Shown piece after piece: positions 52,701-62,125 of a stretch of 64,000 nucleotides of DNA. Both the position numbers and the translations under genes were made by a program. Position 1 is the stretch's first letter. Each line of letters starts with the position of its first letter. The notes below the pieces were generated by a model. It worked only from the letters and a program-made list of their open reading frames with translations, was not told the origin of the DNA and ran no database searches. Source of the DNA: Pseudomonas putida. Its GTDB lineage: Bacteria; Pseudomonadota; Gammaproteobacteria; Pseudomonadales; Pseudomonadaceae. The stretch spans positions 124,001 through 188,000 of the forward strand of contig NZ_JANHLK010000002.1 in assembly GCF_028682635.1 (NCBI RefSeq), given 5' to 3'.

Positions 52701-55547
52701 TTAACCCGCCACCAACACCCGGATCGCTTCCAGTCGCAGCGCAGCCTTGTCGAGCATGGCCAGGCCTTGTTCGCGTTGCTTGCGCAGCGCAACCAGTTCG
52801 CTGTCACGTACGGTCGGGTTGACCGCTTGCAACGCGGTCAGGCGTGCCAGTTCCTCGTCGGTGTCGGCGGCCAGGCGACGTTGCGCCTCTGCCACGCGTT
52901 CGGCGTGACGTGGGTAGATCTTGTCTTCGCCGGCGTTGATGCGAGGCGTCAGCTGATCGCGCTGGGCCTGGATGAACTTGTTGGCGCTGGCGCGCGGTAC
53001 GCTTTCGAGTTGATCGTTCAAGGTCTCGAACGACACCCGGGCCGACAGGTCATTGCCATTGGTGTCGAGCAGGCAGCGCAGGGCGGCCGGCGGCAGGTAG
53101 CGGCCCAGTTGCAGCGAACGCGGGGCAACCACTTCGCTGACGTAGAGCAGTTCCAGCAACACGGTGCCGGGTTTCAGCGCCTTGTTCTTGATCAGCGCCA
53201 CGGCGGTGTTGCCCATGGAGCCGGACAACACCAGGTCCATGCCGCCCTGGACCATCGGGTGTTCCCAGGTGATGAACTGCATGTCTTCGCGAGACAGCGC
53301 CTGGTTGCGGTCGTAGGTGATGGTCACGCCTTCGTCGTCGCCCAGCGGGAAGCTGGCGTCGAGCATTTTTTCGCTCGGCTTGAGGATCAGGGCGTTTTCC
53401 GAATGGTCTTCGCTGTCGATGCCGAATGCATCGAACAGGGTTTCCATGTAGATCGGCAGGGCGAACTGGTCGTCCTGCTCGAGAATGGCCTCGACCAGCG
53501 CTTCACCTTCGCCGGCACCGCCGGAATTGAGCTCCAGCAAGCGGTCGCGGCCGGTGTGCAGCTCGGCTTCCAGGCGCTCGCGCTCGGTGCGGGCTTCGTC
53601 GATCAGCGCTTGCCATTCGCCATCGTCGGCTTCTTCGAGCAACGGCAGCAGGCGCGGGCCGAACTGATGTTGCAGGGCGTTGCCGGTCGGGCAGGTGTTG
53701 AGGAAAGCGTTCAGGGCTTCGTGGTACCACTGGAACAGGCGCTCTTGCGGGCTGGTTTCCAGGTACGGCACGTGCAGTTCGATGGTGTGCTTCTGGCCGA
53801 TCCGGTCCAGACGACCGATACGTTGTTCCAGCAGGTCCGGGTGGGACGGCAGGTCGAACAGCACCAGGTGGTGGGAGAACTGGAAGTTGCGGCCTTCACT
53901 GCCGATTTCCGAACAGATCAGCACTTGCGCGCCAAACTCTTCGTCGGCGAAGTAGGCGGCGGCGCGGTCACGCTCGAGGATGTTCATGCCCTCGTGGAAC
54001 ACCGTGGCCGGAATGCCGGAACGCACGCGCAGGGCGTCTTCCAGGTCCATGGCGGTTTCGGCGTGGGCGCAGATCACCAGCACCTTGGTGCGCTTGAGCA
54101 TTTTAAGCTGGTCGATCAGCCACTCGACGCGCGGGTCGAATTTCCACCAGCGCTCTTCTTCATTGGCGTCCGGCTGGGCCTGGAAGCTGACTTCCGGGTA
54201 CAGCTCGGCGTGATCGCCCAGCGGCAGTTCGAGGTATTCGTCCGGGCACGGTAGCGGGTAAGGATGCAGTTTGCGCTCCGGGAACCCCTGGACCGCGGCC
54301 CGGGTATTACGGAACAGCACGCGGCCGGTGCCGTGGCGGTCCAGCAGTTCGCGCACCAGGCGGGCGCTGGCTTCGGTGTCGCCATCGTTGACGGCGGTCA
54401 GCAAGGCTTCGCCTTCGTTGCCGAGGAAGCCGTGAATGGTTTCATGGGCTTGCGGCGACAGGCGACCTTTTTCCAGCAGCTCCTGAACGGCCTCGGCCAC
54501 CGGGCGATAGTTTTCGCTCTCGGCGCGGAAGGCAGCCAGGTCATGGAAGCGGTTCGGGTCGAGCAGGCGCAGACGCGCGAAGTGACTGTCCTGGCCCAGC
54601 TGTTCCGGGGTGGCGGTCAACAGCAAGACGCCCGGGATGGTTTCAGCCAGCTGCTCGACCAGCGAGTATTCCGGGCTGACCTGGTCTTCGTGCCACACCA
54701 GGTGGTGGGCTTCGTCGACCACCAGCAGGTCCCAGCCGGCCGCGAACAGCGCATCCTGGGCTTTCTCGTCATCCACCAGCCATTCCAAGGCCACCAGCGC
54801 GAGCTGGGTGTCTTCGAACGGGTTGGAGGCATCGCTTTCGATGAAGCGTTCTTCGTCGAACAGCGCGACCTGCAGGTTGAAGCGTCGGCGCATTTCTACC
54901 AGCCACTGGTGCTGGAGGTTTTCCGGCACCAGGATCAGCACGCGATTGGCGCGGCCCGAAAGCAGTTGGCGATGGATCACCAGACCGGCTTCGATGGTTT
55001 TGCCCAGGCCCACTTCGTCGGCCAGCAGAACCCGAGGCGCAATGCGGTCGGCCACTTCGCGGGCGATGTGCAGCTGGTGCGCGATCGGTTGCGCACGCAC
55101 GCCACCCAGGCCCCACAGCGACGACTGCAGTTGGCGGCTGGTGTGTTCGAGAGTGTGATAACGCAGGGCGAACCAGGCCAGGGGGTCGATCTGCCCGGCG
55201 AACAGACGGTCGCTGGCGAGACGGAACTGGATGAAGTTCGACAGTTGGGTTTCCGGCAGGGTGACCACTTCGTTCTGCGCGTCGAGGCCGTGATAGACCA
55301 GCAGGCCATCGACGTCGTCGACTTCGCGTACGGTCAGTTTCCAGCCTTCGAAGTGAGTGATGGTGTCACCCGGCGAAAACCGCACACGGGTGAGGGGCGC
55401 ATTCCGTAGCGCGTACTGGCGAGTGTCGCCAGTGGCCGGGTAGAGCACGGTCAGCAAGCGGCCGTCCTGTGCCAGAACGGTGCCCAAACCCAGCTCCGCT
55501 TCGCTGTCACTGATCCAGCGTTGCCCCGGTTGATACTGCTGCGCCAT
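52701..55547 (-). CDS. rapA: RNA polymerase-associated protein RapA (HepA)
   Basis: 948-residue SWI2/SNF2 ATPase that recycles stalled RNA polymerase. Order: N-terminal tudor-like domains, Walker [19 protein letters not shown] box [11 protein letters not shown]-terminal helicase half ([31 protein letters not shown]) and the RapA-specific C-terminus. Length and motifs are complete. Single gene; a diverged REP pair lies upstream. Confidence 0.96.
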   Translation of the reverse strand: MAQQYQPGQRWISDSEAELGLGTVLAQDGRLLTVLYPATGDTRQYALRNAPLTRVRFSPGDTITHFEGWKLTVREVDDVDGLLVYHGLDAQNEVVTLPETQLSNFIQFRLASDRLFAGQIDPLAWFALRYHTLEHTSRQLQSSLWGLGGVRAQPIAHQLHIAREVADRIAPRVLLADEVGLGKTIEAGLVIHRQLLSGRANRVLILVPENLQHQWLVEMRRRFNLQVALFDEERFIESDASNPFEDTQLALVALEWLVDDEKAQDALFAAGWDLLVVDEAHHLVWHEDQVSPEYSLVEQLAETIPGVLLLTATPEQLGQDSHFARLRLLDPNRFHDLAAFRAESENYRPVAEAVQELLEKGRLSPQAHETIHGFLGNEGEALLTAVNDGDTEASARLVRELLDRHGTGRVLFRNTRAAVQGFPERKLHPYPLPCPDEYLELPLGDHAELYPEVSFQAQPDANEEERWWKFDPRVEWLIDQLKMLKRTKVLVICAHAETAMDLEDALRVRSGIPATVFHEGMNILERDRAAAYFADEEFGAQVLICSEIGSEGRNFQFSHHLVLFDLPSHPDLLEQRIGRLDRIGQKHTIELHVPYLETSPQERLFQWYHEALNAFLNTCPTGNALQHQFGPRLLPLLEEADDGEWQALIDEARTERERLEAELHTGRDRLLELNSGGAGEGEALVEAILEQDDQFALPIYMETLFDAFGIDSEDHSENALILKPSEKMLDASFPLGDDEGVTITYDRNQALSREDMQFITWEHPMVQGGMDLVLSGSMGNTAVALIKNKALKPGTVLLELLYVSEVVAPRSLQLGRYLPPAALRCLLDTNGNDLSARVSFETLNDQLESVPRASANKFIQAQRDQLTPRINAGEDKIYPRHAERVAEAQRRLAADTDEELARLTALQAVNPTVRDSELVALRKQREQGLAMLDKAALRLEAIRVLVAG

Positions 55548-55617
55548 GCTGCCTGACTCCCACCTTGAAAAAGCGGGCTATCTTAACGGAATCAGGTCTC
55601 CAGACCAAAGGATTACC

Positions 55618-55693
55618 TGTGTGGGAACTGCCTTGGGCTGCGATCTTTTGATCTTGCCAGGCTGAAGAAATCGTAGCCTGCGAACGTTCCCAC
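55618..55693. repeat. Diverged REP-type inverted pair
   Basis: TGTGTGGGAACTGCCTTGGG at 55618 and the inverse ending CGAACGTTCCCACC at 55693 keep the GGCTGCGATCTTTTGATC core but have many substitutions; an old copy. Confidence 0.65.
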
Positions 55694-55778
55694 CGTGCCA
55701 ATCGACTCACAGTTTGCGACCGATGGCTCAAGTCGCCGTCACAGCGGCCGACAGCCTGCTGACAGGAGACTGATAAAT

Positions 55779-56120
55779 ATGCTGCCACCGATGCTCCCCT
55801 TGAGTGCCGTGCCGATCACTTCCCAGCACGACCCGGTTCGCCCGCGCCCGGACATCGCGCCCGTCGTGCCGGTGCAGGAAAGCGCCAGCGACAGCACCAT
55901 CGACCTGCAAAACCGCGATCCGGAAGAGGCCGCGCTGCTGCTGCGCGAAGAACAGCGGCGCAAGCAGGAGCAGCAACGCCGCCGCCGTGAAGCCGACGAG
56001 GACCCCGAAGCGCACCTGGCGATCCCGGGTGACGAACTCAATGCCGACAACACCGTGCCGGTGGCTCCGTTGATGGAAGACCAGCCTCGTCAGGGCCTGT
56101 GGGTCGATATCGAGATTTGA
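55779..56120 (+). CDS. Conserved hypothetical protein with Arg/Gln/Glu-rich helix
   Basis: 113 residues: a Pro/Val/Arg-rich first half, then a charged helix (EEAALLLREEQRRKQEQQRR) likely to form a coiled coil, and an acidic end (PRQGLWVDIEI). No known domain. CAGGAGAC before ATG 55779 supports this start. A hypothetical gene holds this place upstream of rapA in other pseudomonads. Confidence 0.72.
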   Translation: MLPPMLPLSAVPITSQHDPVRPRPDIAPVVPVQESASDSTIDLQNRDPEEAALLLREEQRRKQEQQRRRREADEDPEAHLAIPGDELNADNTVPVAPLMEDQPRQGLWVDIEI

Positions 56121-56191
56121 GCCCGTGACTGGTCAGCGCCGTCGCCAGACCGCATTATTGGCACATTCCTGCCAAGCGATGCACTGACACC

Positions 56192-56353
56192 ATGAGCCAA
56201 GACGACAAGCTGATCGACCTGAATGCCGAACGCGCCAAGCGTGTCCATGACCTTAACGACAAGCGCCTGAACGAAGTGCGCCAGGCGTTCGAGCAGGCCA
56301 TGCCATTGGGCAAGGCGAAGAAAAAGCCGAAGAACAAACCGAAAAAGCGTTGA
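56192..56353 (+). CDS. Small Lys-rich protein
   Basis: A 53-residue protein (MSQDDKLIDLNAERAKRVHD...) ending in a Lys/Pro tail (KAKKKPKNKPKKR). The first part is a charged amphipathic helix. No strong Shine-Dalgarno is visible (AAGCGA only). It lies between two other small genes on the same strand; codon use matches its neighbours. Function unknown. Confidence 0.65.
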   Translation: MSQDDKLIDLNAERAKRVHDLNDKRLNEVRQAFEQAMPLGKAKKKPKNKPKKR

Positions 56354-56497
56354 GTCTTCCTGCATCGATTGATGCAGGTCAGTTTTCCCCCGCCTTCCAG
56401 GCCCGGTCCCGGGCAACATTGATCCCGGTCAATATTTTCTCCTGCCCGATTGGTTACCTTGGCCCCATCGCAACAGGGCAACTGCAGGAGACGCGTC

Positions 56498-56614
56498 ATG
56501 TTTTTCGATAACGTGGTGATCGCCGGAGTGCTGACCGTCAGCCTCATGGTTGTATTTTTTGCAGGGTTCGGATTTTTTATCTGGAAAGACTCGCACAAGC
56601 GCAAAGAGCCGTAG
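56498..56614 (+). CDS. Small single-helix membrane protein
   Basis: A 38-residue protein: membrane helix (about 7-29, VIAGVLTVSLMVVFFAGFGF) and a basic end (WKDSHKRKEP), so N-out/C-in. AGGAG at 56486-56490 has ideal spacing to ATG 56498, and a strong terminator follows. Resembles small oxidase-associated or envelope proteins, but no partner gene is near. Confidence 0.7.
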   Translation: MFFDNVVIAGVLTVSLMVVFFAGFGFFIWKDSHKRKEP

Positions 56615-56649
56615 GTCTTTCTGGATGCAATGAGCACGCAAGGCATTTT

Positions 56650-56675
56650 GGGCAACTTCGGTTGCCCTTTTTTTT
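56650..56675 (+). terminator. Rho-independent terminator with TTCG loop
   Basis: GGGCAAC (56650-56656), TTCG, GTTGCCC (56661-56667), then eight T. Confidence 0.92.
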
Positions 56676-56705
56676 GCCTGCGCAAACGTGTCTGACCATA
56701 CACAA

Positions 56706-56801
56706 CCCTGTGGGAGCGGGCTTGCTCGCGAATGCGTAGTATCAGTCGATACAAATATCGCCTGACATTCCGCATTCGCGAGCAAGCCCGCTCCCACAGG
56801 G
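56706..56801. repeat. REP-type inverted pair, GCGAGCAAGC class
   Basis: Perfect 31-base arms at 56706-56736 and 56771-56801 (outer CCCTGTGGGAGCGGGCTTGC) around 34 bases. Confidence 0.92.
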
Positions 56802-56832
56802 GGAATGACGGTGTCTGGAATATTCAGGTAAT

Positions 56833-56866
56833 AAAAAAAGGCGCGGTCCTCACGGAGCGCGCCTTT
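56833..56866 (-). terminator. Terminator of pitA
   Basis: On the minus strand AAAGGCGCG-CTCC pairs with GGA-CCGCGCC and is followed by seven T (56833-56839 as A on the plus strand). Confidence 0.8.
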
Positions 56867-56883
56867 CTCAGTTCGGTTGCCTG

Positions 56884-58359
56884 TCAGCTGCCGAGTGCCT
56901 TCGACGCCAGCCAGAATAAGCCGGCCGACAGCGCCACGGTGGCTGGCAGGGTCAGGACCCAGGCCAGCAGGATGGTCTTGACGGTGCCGCCTTGCAGGCC
57001 GCTTTTGTTGGCGACCATGGTACCGGCAACGCCCGAGGACAGGACGTGGGTGGTGGACACCGGCAGGCTGAAGATGTTGGCCATGCCGATCAGGCTCGCG
57101 GTGGTGATCTGCGCCGACATGCCCTGGGAATAGGTCATGCCTTGCTTGCCGATCTTCTCGCCGATGGTCAGTACCACGCGTTTCCAGCCGACCATGGTGC
57201 CCAGGCCCAGGGCCAGGGCGACCGCCAGGATCACCCAGAACGGAGCGTATTCAGTGGTCGTGGTCAGGTCCTTGCGCAGCTTGTCCAGGTCAGCCTTTTC
57301 CCGCGGGGCCAGGGTTGGCAGTTTGCTGACTTTCTTCGCCGTGTCGTCCAGGCAGAGCAGGTAGCGACGCACTTCGATGCGGCTTTCCGGCGGCAGCGAG
57401 TGGTAGTCGGCTACACCCTTGAGGGTGCCAAGCAGGGCATTGATGGTCGGTTCGGTCTGTTGCGGGTTGCAGCGGAATTTCTCCGGCAGATCGCCTTCGA
57501 CGCTTTTGCCCAGGGCCAGGAATTCGCCCAGGGTTTCGGCGTTGCGCTGGTAGAACTGGTTCAGGTGCAAGGTGGCGTCGCGGGTACGTTCGATCTGGTA
57601 GGTGGTGCTGTTCAGATCAAGTACGAACTGCGCCGGCACGATGCCGATCAGCACCAGCATGATCAGGCCGATACCTTTCTGACCATCGTTGGAACCGTGC
57701 ACGAAGCTCACGGCCATGGCCGAGATCACCAGCACCAGGCGGTTCCAGAATGGCGGGTGTTTCTTGTCGTCGATCTTGCGACGCTGCTCCGGCGTCTTGT
57801 GCATCTTCGACAGCGGGCGCCACCATTTCAGACCGATCAGAATCAGCGCAGCGATCAGGAAGCCTGCCATTGGCGAGAACACCAGCGACATACCGATATC
57901 AATCGCCTTCTGCCAGTTCACGCCATCGGCCAACGCAATATCGTTGATCAGGGCGTTGGCCAGGCCTACGCCGAGGATCGAACCGATCAGCGTATGGGAG
58001 CTGGAGGCAGGGATACCGAAGTACCAGGTGCCCAGGTTCCAGGCGATGGCTGCGGCGAGCAACGAGAACACCATGGCCAGTCCGTGACCGGTGTTCACAT
58101 TGATCAGCAGCTCCACCGGCAGCAGGTGGACAATGGCATACGCCACGCCAACGCCGCCCAGCAAAACGCCGAGGAAGTTGAACACACCGGAAAAGAACAC
58201 CGCCAGATGAGGCGGCATGGCTTTGGTGTAGATAACAGTGGCTACCGCGTTAGCGGTGTCATGAAATCCGTTGATGAACTCGAAGGCGAGGACAAAAGTC
58301 AGGGCGAGCAGGAGGCTCACAAGCACCCAAGCATCCAGTCCGCTGAATAAATCGATCAT
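56884..58359 (-). CDS. pitA: Low-affinity inorganic phosphate transporter PitA
   Basis: 491-residue inner-membrane Pi/metal:H+ symporter. The two PiT signatures are GFHDTANAVATVIYT near the N-terminus and VHGSNDGQKGIG in the second half, and PVSTTHVLSSGV near the C-terminus. A soluble loop (about 250-370) separates the halves, as usual. Single gene. Not adjacent to a phoU-like gene. Confidence 0.93.
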   Translation of the reverse strand: MIDLFSGLDAWVLVSLLLALTFVLAFEFINGFHDTANAVATVIYTKAMPPHLAVFFSGVFNFLGVLLGGVGVAYAIVHLLPVELLINVNTGHGLAMVFSLLAAAIAWNLGTWYFGIPASSSHTLIGSILGVGLANALINDIALADGVNWQKAIDIGMSLVFSPMAGFLIAALILIGLKWWRPLSKMHKTPEQRRKIDDKKHPPFWNRLVLVISAMAVSFVHGSNDGQKGIGLIMLVLIGIVPAQFVLDLNSTTYQIERTRDATLHLNQFYQRNAETLGEFLALGKSVEGDLPEKFRCNPQQTEPTINALLGTLKGVADYHSLPPESRIEVRRYLLCLDDTAKKVSKLPTLAPREKADLDKLRKDLTTTTEYAPFWVILAVALALGLGTMVGWKRVVLTIGEKIGKQGMTYSQGMSAQITTASLIGMANIFSLPVSTTHVLSSGVAGTMVANKSGLQGGTVKTILLAWVLTLPATVALSAGLFWLASKALGS

Positions 58360-58737
58360 GAAGGTTTTCTGACCCGGTCATAAGGGGGCGCGATTATGCC
58401 AGAAAAGACTGGAAATCGATGCACTTGCTGCTCATCGGTAACATTCTTCAACGAATTATTTTGCTTTGGGGCCTGAATTTCCTGCGCTTTTGCGGGTCTT
58501 GCAAGTACTTGAATTTCTTTGGAAAGCCCGCAGGCACAGGGGTTCGCCACGCCTGGAGGGACCTTGCGCGCGCTTGTATGAAATTTCTGAAAATAGTGTC
58601 AGATACGAGCCTTCAGCCTTATCAGGTCGGCAAGGCGGCCGCTGCCCGCTCGTGGCGGGCGCAAAAAGGCAACATCAGTACATCCCGCTTTTAACGGATG
58701 CAATGCAGACCCCGGCAGGTATTAAAAGCCCAGGACG
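58360..58737. other. Gene-free stretch upstream of pitA
   Basis: 378 bases with no coding frame I can support (the short frames here lack ribosome sites and codon bias). It must hold the pitA promoter on the minus strand and the end of the following small gene; no clear operator or terminator was recognised. Confidence 0.5.
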
Positions 58738-58938
58738 TCACGGCTCCTCGGCTTTCAGTTCCTTTTCCATTTTTTCCAGTTCCTGCTTGAAAACCTGATC
58801 CTGAACGGTGGCGCGTTTGCGCCATGGCTTGCGTTCCGGTTCGGGCTGGGCGGCGTAGGTGGTGACTTCCCCGCCGTAAACTTCCTTGTAACGTTGTTCC
58901 TGGCGCTCAAGTTCCGCGCGCAGTTCGTCTTTTGTCAC
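58738..58938 (-). CDS. Small conserved hypothetical protein (GTG start)
   Basis: 66 residues (start read as M, then [20 protein letters not shown]), highly charged and helical, ending [12 protein letters not shown] 58938 is preceded by AGGTAG; the frame upstream is open but lacks a better start. Likely a soluble coiled-coil protein; no family I can name. Confidence 0.65.
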   Translation of the reverse strand: MTKDELRAELERQEQRYKEVYGGEVTTYAAQPEPERKPWRKRATVQDQVFKQELEKMEKELKAEEP

Positions 58939-59463
58939 GGTGCTACCTGATTGAGTTGAGGTGAATTCTGGTGAAACGCGCTGCACTCGATGTATTGACC
59001 GCACTCGTCAAAAGCAAAAAGCCCTTACAGGCATCATTTTTGCGACAGTGTGCTCATTACTTCCATGTTGCAGGCGGCCACGGCACCAGAGATATATAGC
59101 TGACGTAGCATCAGTTCCTGTTTCAGCGAGCGCGTTGGCGCGATGCGGATGCAGTCGGCGTCATGGGCTTGCTGAGGAGAGCGGCGATGGAACATCGCGC
59201 CACCGGTAGCGGGATCGGCTAATAAAAAACCGATTGGCTACTGAATTACATTATAGCGAGCGATTGACAGAACACTATCACGATAGAGTTAAAAGTGGAT
59301 CTTGATGTGTGATTGTTTTCTACCCATAACCCGTTAGTGGCAACTTGGGCACTGGATGATGCCATTGTACGGCGATGCCTTTTTGGCGCCATTAAGTCGC
59401 ACAACTTAAGACCATTACATTGCGCCTTGAAGTCGGCAGATGCGCCCGCGCAAAAAAACATGG
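58939..59463. other. Gene-free, partly AT-rich stretch before pcaR
   Basis: About 525 bases without a supportable gene. From about 59220 the composition becomes clearly more AT-rich than the rest of the window. A frame on the minus strand (59246-59461) exists but has no ribosome site or codon bias. It may contain the pcaR promoter region and remnants of older sequence. Confidence 0.5.
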
Positions 59464-59464
59464 A

Positions 59465-59498
59465 TTGCGATTATCGATCGATGGTTCGATAATCGCCC
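59465..59498. promoter_or_regulatory. Inverted pair of PcaR-type operators upstream of pcaR
   Basis: The known PcaR site is GTTCGATAATCGCAC. At 59484-59498 GTTCGATAATCGCCC matches 14 of 15; on the other strand at 59465-59479 a 13 of 15 match faces away, with four bases between. They lie 82 bases before the pcaR ATG, suggesting autoregulation. Confidence 0.75.
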
Positions 59499-59579
59499 AA
59501 TCTTGTCGGGCCGGGCTTGTGTACCCTACAGCCAGTCGCCTGTAATGGATCGACGATCCGTCTGGGAAAAGGACCTAGT

Positions 59580-60422
59580 ATGAACGATCAACTGCGCAAC
59601 TCCTTCGCTTCGGTGGCACCGCCGATCGTTGCTTCCCCCGCCAAGCGGATCCAGGCCCTGACCGGCGACCCGGACTTCATGACCTCGCTGGCGCGTGGAC
59701 TGGCCGTGGTGCAGGCGTTCCAGGAGCGCAAGCGGCACCTGACCATTGCCCAGATCAGCCACCGGACGGAAATTCCCCGCGCCGCCGTGCGCCGTTGCCT
59801 GCATACGTTGATCAAGCTCGGTTACGCCACCACCGATGGCCGCACCTATTCGCTGCTGCCCAAAGTGCTGACCCTGGGCCACGCCTATGTGTCCTCGACG
59901 CCGCTGGCGGTTTCTGCACAGCCGTACCTGGACCGCATGAGCGAGCAACTCCACGAGGCCTGCAACATGGCCACGCTTGAAGGCGATGACATCTTGTACA
60001 TCGCCCGCTCGGCCACCACCCAGCGCCTGATATCGGTCGACCTGTCGGTGGGTGGGCGCTTGCCGGCCTATTGCACGTCGATGGGCAGGATCCTGCTCGC
60101 CGCCCTCGATGACACGTCATTGCACGAGTATCTCGACCACGCCGACCTGCAAGCCAAGACCAGTCGAACCCTCCATACCCCCGAGGCATTGCTCGAATGC
60201 CTGCAGGAGGTGCGACAACAAGGGTGGTGCATCGTCGACCAGGAACTGGAGCAGGGGCTGCGTTCGATCGCGGTGCCGGTGTACGACGCTTCCGGCCAGG
60301 TGGTCGCGGCGCTCAACGTCAGTACCCACGCCGGGCGGGTCAGCCGCAGCGAGCTTGAACAACGTTTCCTGCCCGGCTTGTTGAGTGCCAGCCGCGACCT
60401 CAGCACCCAGCTGTTTACCTAA
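59580..60422 (+). CDS. pcaR: PcaR, IclR-family activator of protocatechuate genes
   Basis: 280 residues: N-terminal winged helix (about 35-100: DFMTSLARGLAVVQAF, LTIAQISHRTEIPRAAVRRC, LIKLGYATTDGRTYSLLP) and a C-terminal effector domain binding beta-ketoadipate. The N-terminal extension before the helix-turn-helix is typical of PcaR/PcaU/PobR. AAAGGACC precedes ATG 59580 (MNDQLRNSFASV). PcaR-type operators occur in front of pcaR, pcaK and pcaF here. Confidence 0.95.
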   Translation: MNDQLRNSFASVAPPIVASPAKRIQALTGDPDFMTSLARGLAVVQAFQERKRHLTIAQISHRTEIPRAAVRRCLHTLIKLGYATTDGRTYSLLPKVLTLGHAYVSSTPLAVSAQPYLDRMSEQLHEACNMATLEGDDILYIARSATTQRLISVDLSVGGRLPAYCTSMGRILLAALDDTSLHEYLDHADLQAKTSRTLHTPEALLECLQEVRQQGWCIVDQELEQGLRSIAVPVYDASGQVVAALNVSTHAGRVSRSELEQRFLPGLLSASRDLSTQLFT

Positions 60423-60425
60423 GCT

Positions 60426-60440
60426 GTTCGATAATCGCAC
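60426..60440 (+). promoter_or_regulatory. Exact PcaR operator upstream of pcaK
   Basis: GTTCGATAATCGCAC, identical to the published P. putida PcaR site, begins 4 bases after the pcaR stop and 267 bases before pcaK. The 284-base pcaR-pcaK gap has no gene I can support; a 61-codon frame (60550-60735) overlapping the pcaK start has no ribosome site. Confidence 0.85.
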
Positions 60441-60706
60441 AGACTCGCGTCTGGCGAATTGACGCTCTTTCCCTTGGCTCATTAATGTCGCGGCAGCGTC
60501 ATCCGGCGCTGTCGATCTCGATCCGGAACCGGACGACGACCCCATAATAATGAGAAGAGGCACCCCATGCGCACATTCCCCGACTGTCGCCGTTCTCCCC
60601 GGTTTTTGTGCCGGAACCCGATCGCCTGATCCTGACCCCCCCTTTACCGTGACAGCCCTGTTAAAGGCTGGCACCTGTTCGACTGCGTTTTGCGTGGAAA
60701 AAAATA

Positions 60707-62053
60707 ATGAACCAGCCCCAGTCTGCTGTAGGTAACTGCCTCGACGTGCAGTCCTTCATCAATGCCCAACCCATTTCGCGCTATCAGTGGCGCGTGGTGA
60801 TCCTGTGTTTCCTGATTGTCTTCCTCGATGGCCTCGATACCGCGGCCATGGGCTTCATCGCGCCCGCGCTGTCCCAGGATTGGGGCATCGACCGGGCCAG
60901 CCTCGGCCCGGTGATGAGTGCGGCGCTGATCGGCATGGTCTTCGGCGCACTGGGTTCCGGTCCGCTGGCTGACCGCTTTGGGCGCAAGGTCGTTCTGGTC
61001 GGGGCGGTGCTGCTGTTCGGTGCCTTCAGCCTGGCTTCGGCTTACAGTACCAACGTCGACCAGTTGCTGGTGTTGCGTTTCCTGACCGGTCTCGGCTTGG
61101 GCGCGGGCATGCCGAACGCAACCACGCTGCTGTCGGAATACACCCCGGAGCGCAAGAAGTCCCTGCTGGTGACCAGCATGTTCTGCGGCTTCAACCTGGG
61201 CATGGCCGGGGGTGGATTCATTTCGGCGAAGCTGATTCCGGCCTTCGGCTGGCACAGTCTGCTGCTGATCGGCGGGATCCTGCCGTTGATCCTCGCTGTC
61301 GTATTGCTGGTCTGGCTGCCGGAGTCGGCGCGTTTCCTCGTGGTGCGTAATCGCGGCACCGACAAGGTACGCAAGACCCTGGCACCCATCGACCCGACGG
61401 TGGTGGGCCAGGCCTCGAGCTTCAGCGTGCCGGAACAGAAAACCGTGAAGGCGCGCAACGTATTTGCGGTGATCTTCTCCGGGACCTACAGCGTCGGCAC
61501 CTTGCTGTTGTGGCTGACCTACTTCATGGGCCTGGTGATCGTCTACCTGCTGACCAGTTGGCTGCCGACGCTGATGCGCGACAGTGGCGCGAGCATGGAG
61601 CAGGCCGCGTTCATCGGCGCGCTGTTCCAGTTCGGCGGGGTGTTGAGCGCGGTGGGCGTAGGCTGGGCTATGGACCGCTTCAATCCGCACAAGGTCATCG
61701 GCATTTTCTACCTGCTGGCCGGGGTATTTGCCTACGCGGTAGGGCAGAGCCTGGGCAACATCACAATCCTGGCGACCCTGGTGCTGGTGGCCGGTATGTG
61801 TGTCAACGGCGCGCAATCGGCGATGCCGTCGCTGGCCGCGCGGTTTTATCCGACTCAAGGGCGAGCCACCGGGGTTTCGTGGATGCTCGGGATTGGCCGC
61901 TTCGGCGCGATCCTCGGTGCATGGATGGGCGCGACGCTGTTGGGGCTGGGCTGGAATTTCGAGCAGGTGCTGACGGCATTGGTGATTCCGGCGGCATTGG
62001 CAACGGCGGCGGTGCTGATCAAGGGGTTGGTCAGTCATGCAGATGCCACCTGA
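60707..62053 (+). CDS. pcaK: 4-hydroxybenzoate/protocatechuate transporter PcaK
   Basis: 448-residue MFS aromatic-acid:H+ symporter, 12 helices. Motifs: FLIVFLDGLDTAAMGFIAPA in helix 1 (the DGxD site needed for aromatic acid transport), GPLADRFGRK in loop 2-3, and the second-half MDRFNPHKV. P. putida PcaK is also a chemoreceptor for aromatic acids. Its Shine-Dalgarno is weak (GGAAAAAAA). Sits between pcaR and pcaF, under an exact PcaR site. Confidence 0.95.
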   Translation: MNQPQSAVGNCLDVQSFINAQPISRYQWRVVILCFLIVFLDGLDTAAMGFIAPALSQDWGIDRASLGPVMSAALIGMVFGALGSGPLADRFGRKVVLVGAVLLFGAFSLASAYSTNVDQLLVLRFLTGLGLGAGMPNATTLLSEYTPERKKSLLVTSMFCGFNLGMAGGGFISAKLIPAFGWHSLLLIGGILPLILAVVLLVWLPESARFLVVRNRGTDKVRKTLAPIDPTVVGQASSFSVPEQKTVKARNVFAVIFSGTYSVGTLLLWLTYFMGLVIVYLLTSWLPTLMRDSGASMEQAAFIGALFQFGGVLSAVGVGWAMDRFNPHKVIGIFYLLAGVFAYAVGQSLGNITILATLVLVAGMCVNGAQSAMPSLAARFYPTQGRATGVSWMLGIGRFGAILGAWMGATLLGLGWNFEQVLTALVIPAALATAAVLIKGLVSHADAT

Positions 62054-62062
62054 TCATGCCTT

Positions 62063-62092
62063 TGTAGGAGCTGCCGCAGGCTGCGATCTTTT
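62063..62092. repeat. Single REP unit, CTGCCGCAGGC subtype
   Basis: TGTAGGAGCTGCCGCAGGCT to GATCTTTT, 10 bases after the pcaK stop, no inverted partner. Confidence 0.85.
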
Positions 62093-62125
62093 GCAGGCGA
62101 CAAAACGATAGCCAGACAACAATGT

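Noticed and set aside
58419..58694. Plus-strand frame upstream of pitA
   Set aside because: Composition is noncoding-like, start unsupported, no similarity I can recognise.
59264..59292. TTGACA promoter in the AT-rich island
   Set aside because: A -35 match exists but no acceptable -10 lies at 16-18 bases.
59246..59461. 71-codon minus-strand frame upstream of pcaR
   Set aside because: No ribosome site, codon use unlike the neighbours, no recognisable protein.
60550..60735. 61-codon frame before pcaK as a leader peptide
   Set aside because: No ribosome site, Pro/Cys-rich random composition, and it overlaps the pcaK start out of frame.
60644..62038. 464-codon open frame antisense to pcaK
   Set aside because: Shadow frame; pcaK is complete on the other strand.
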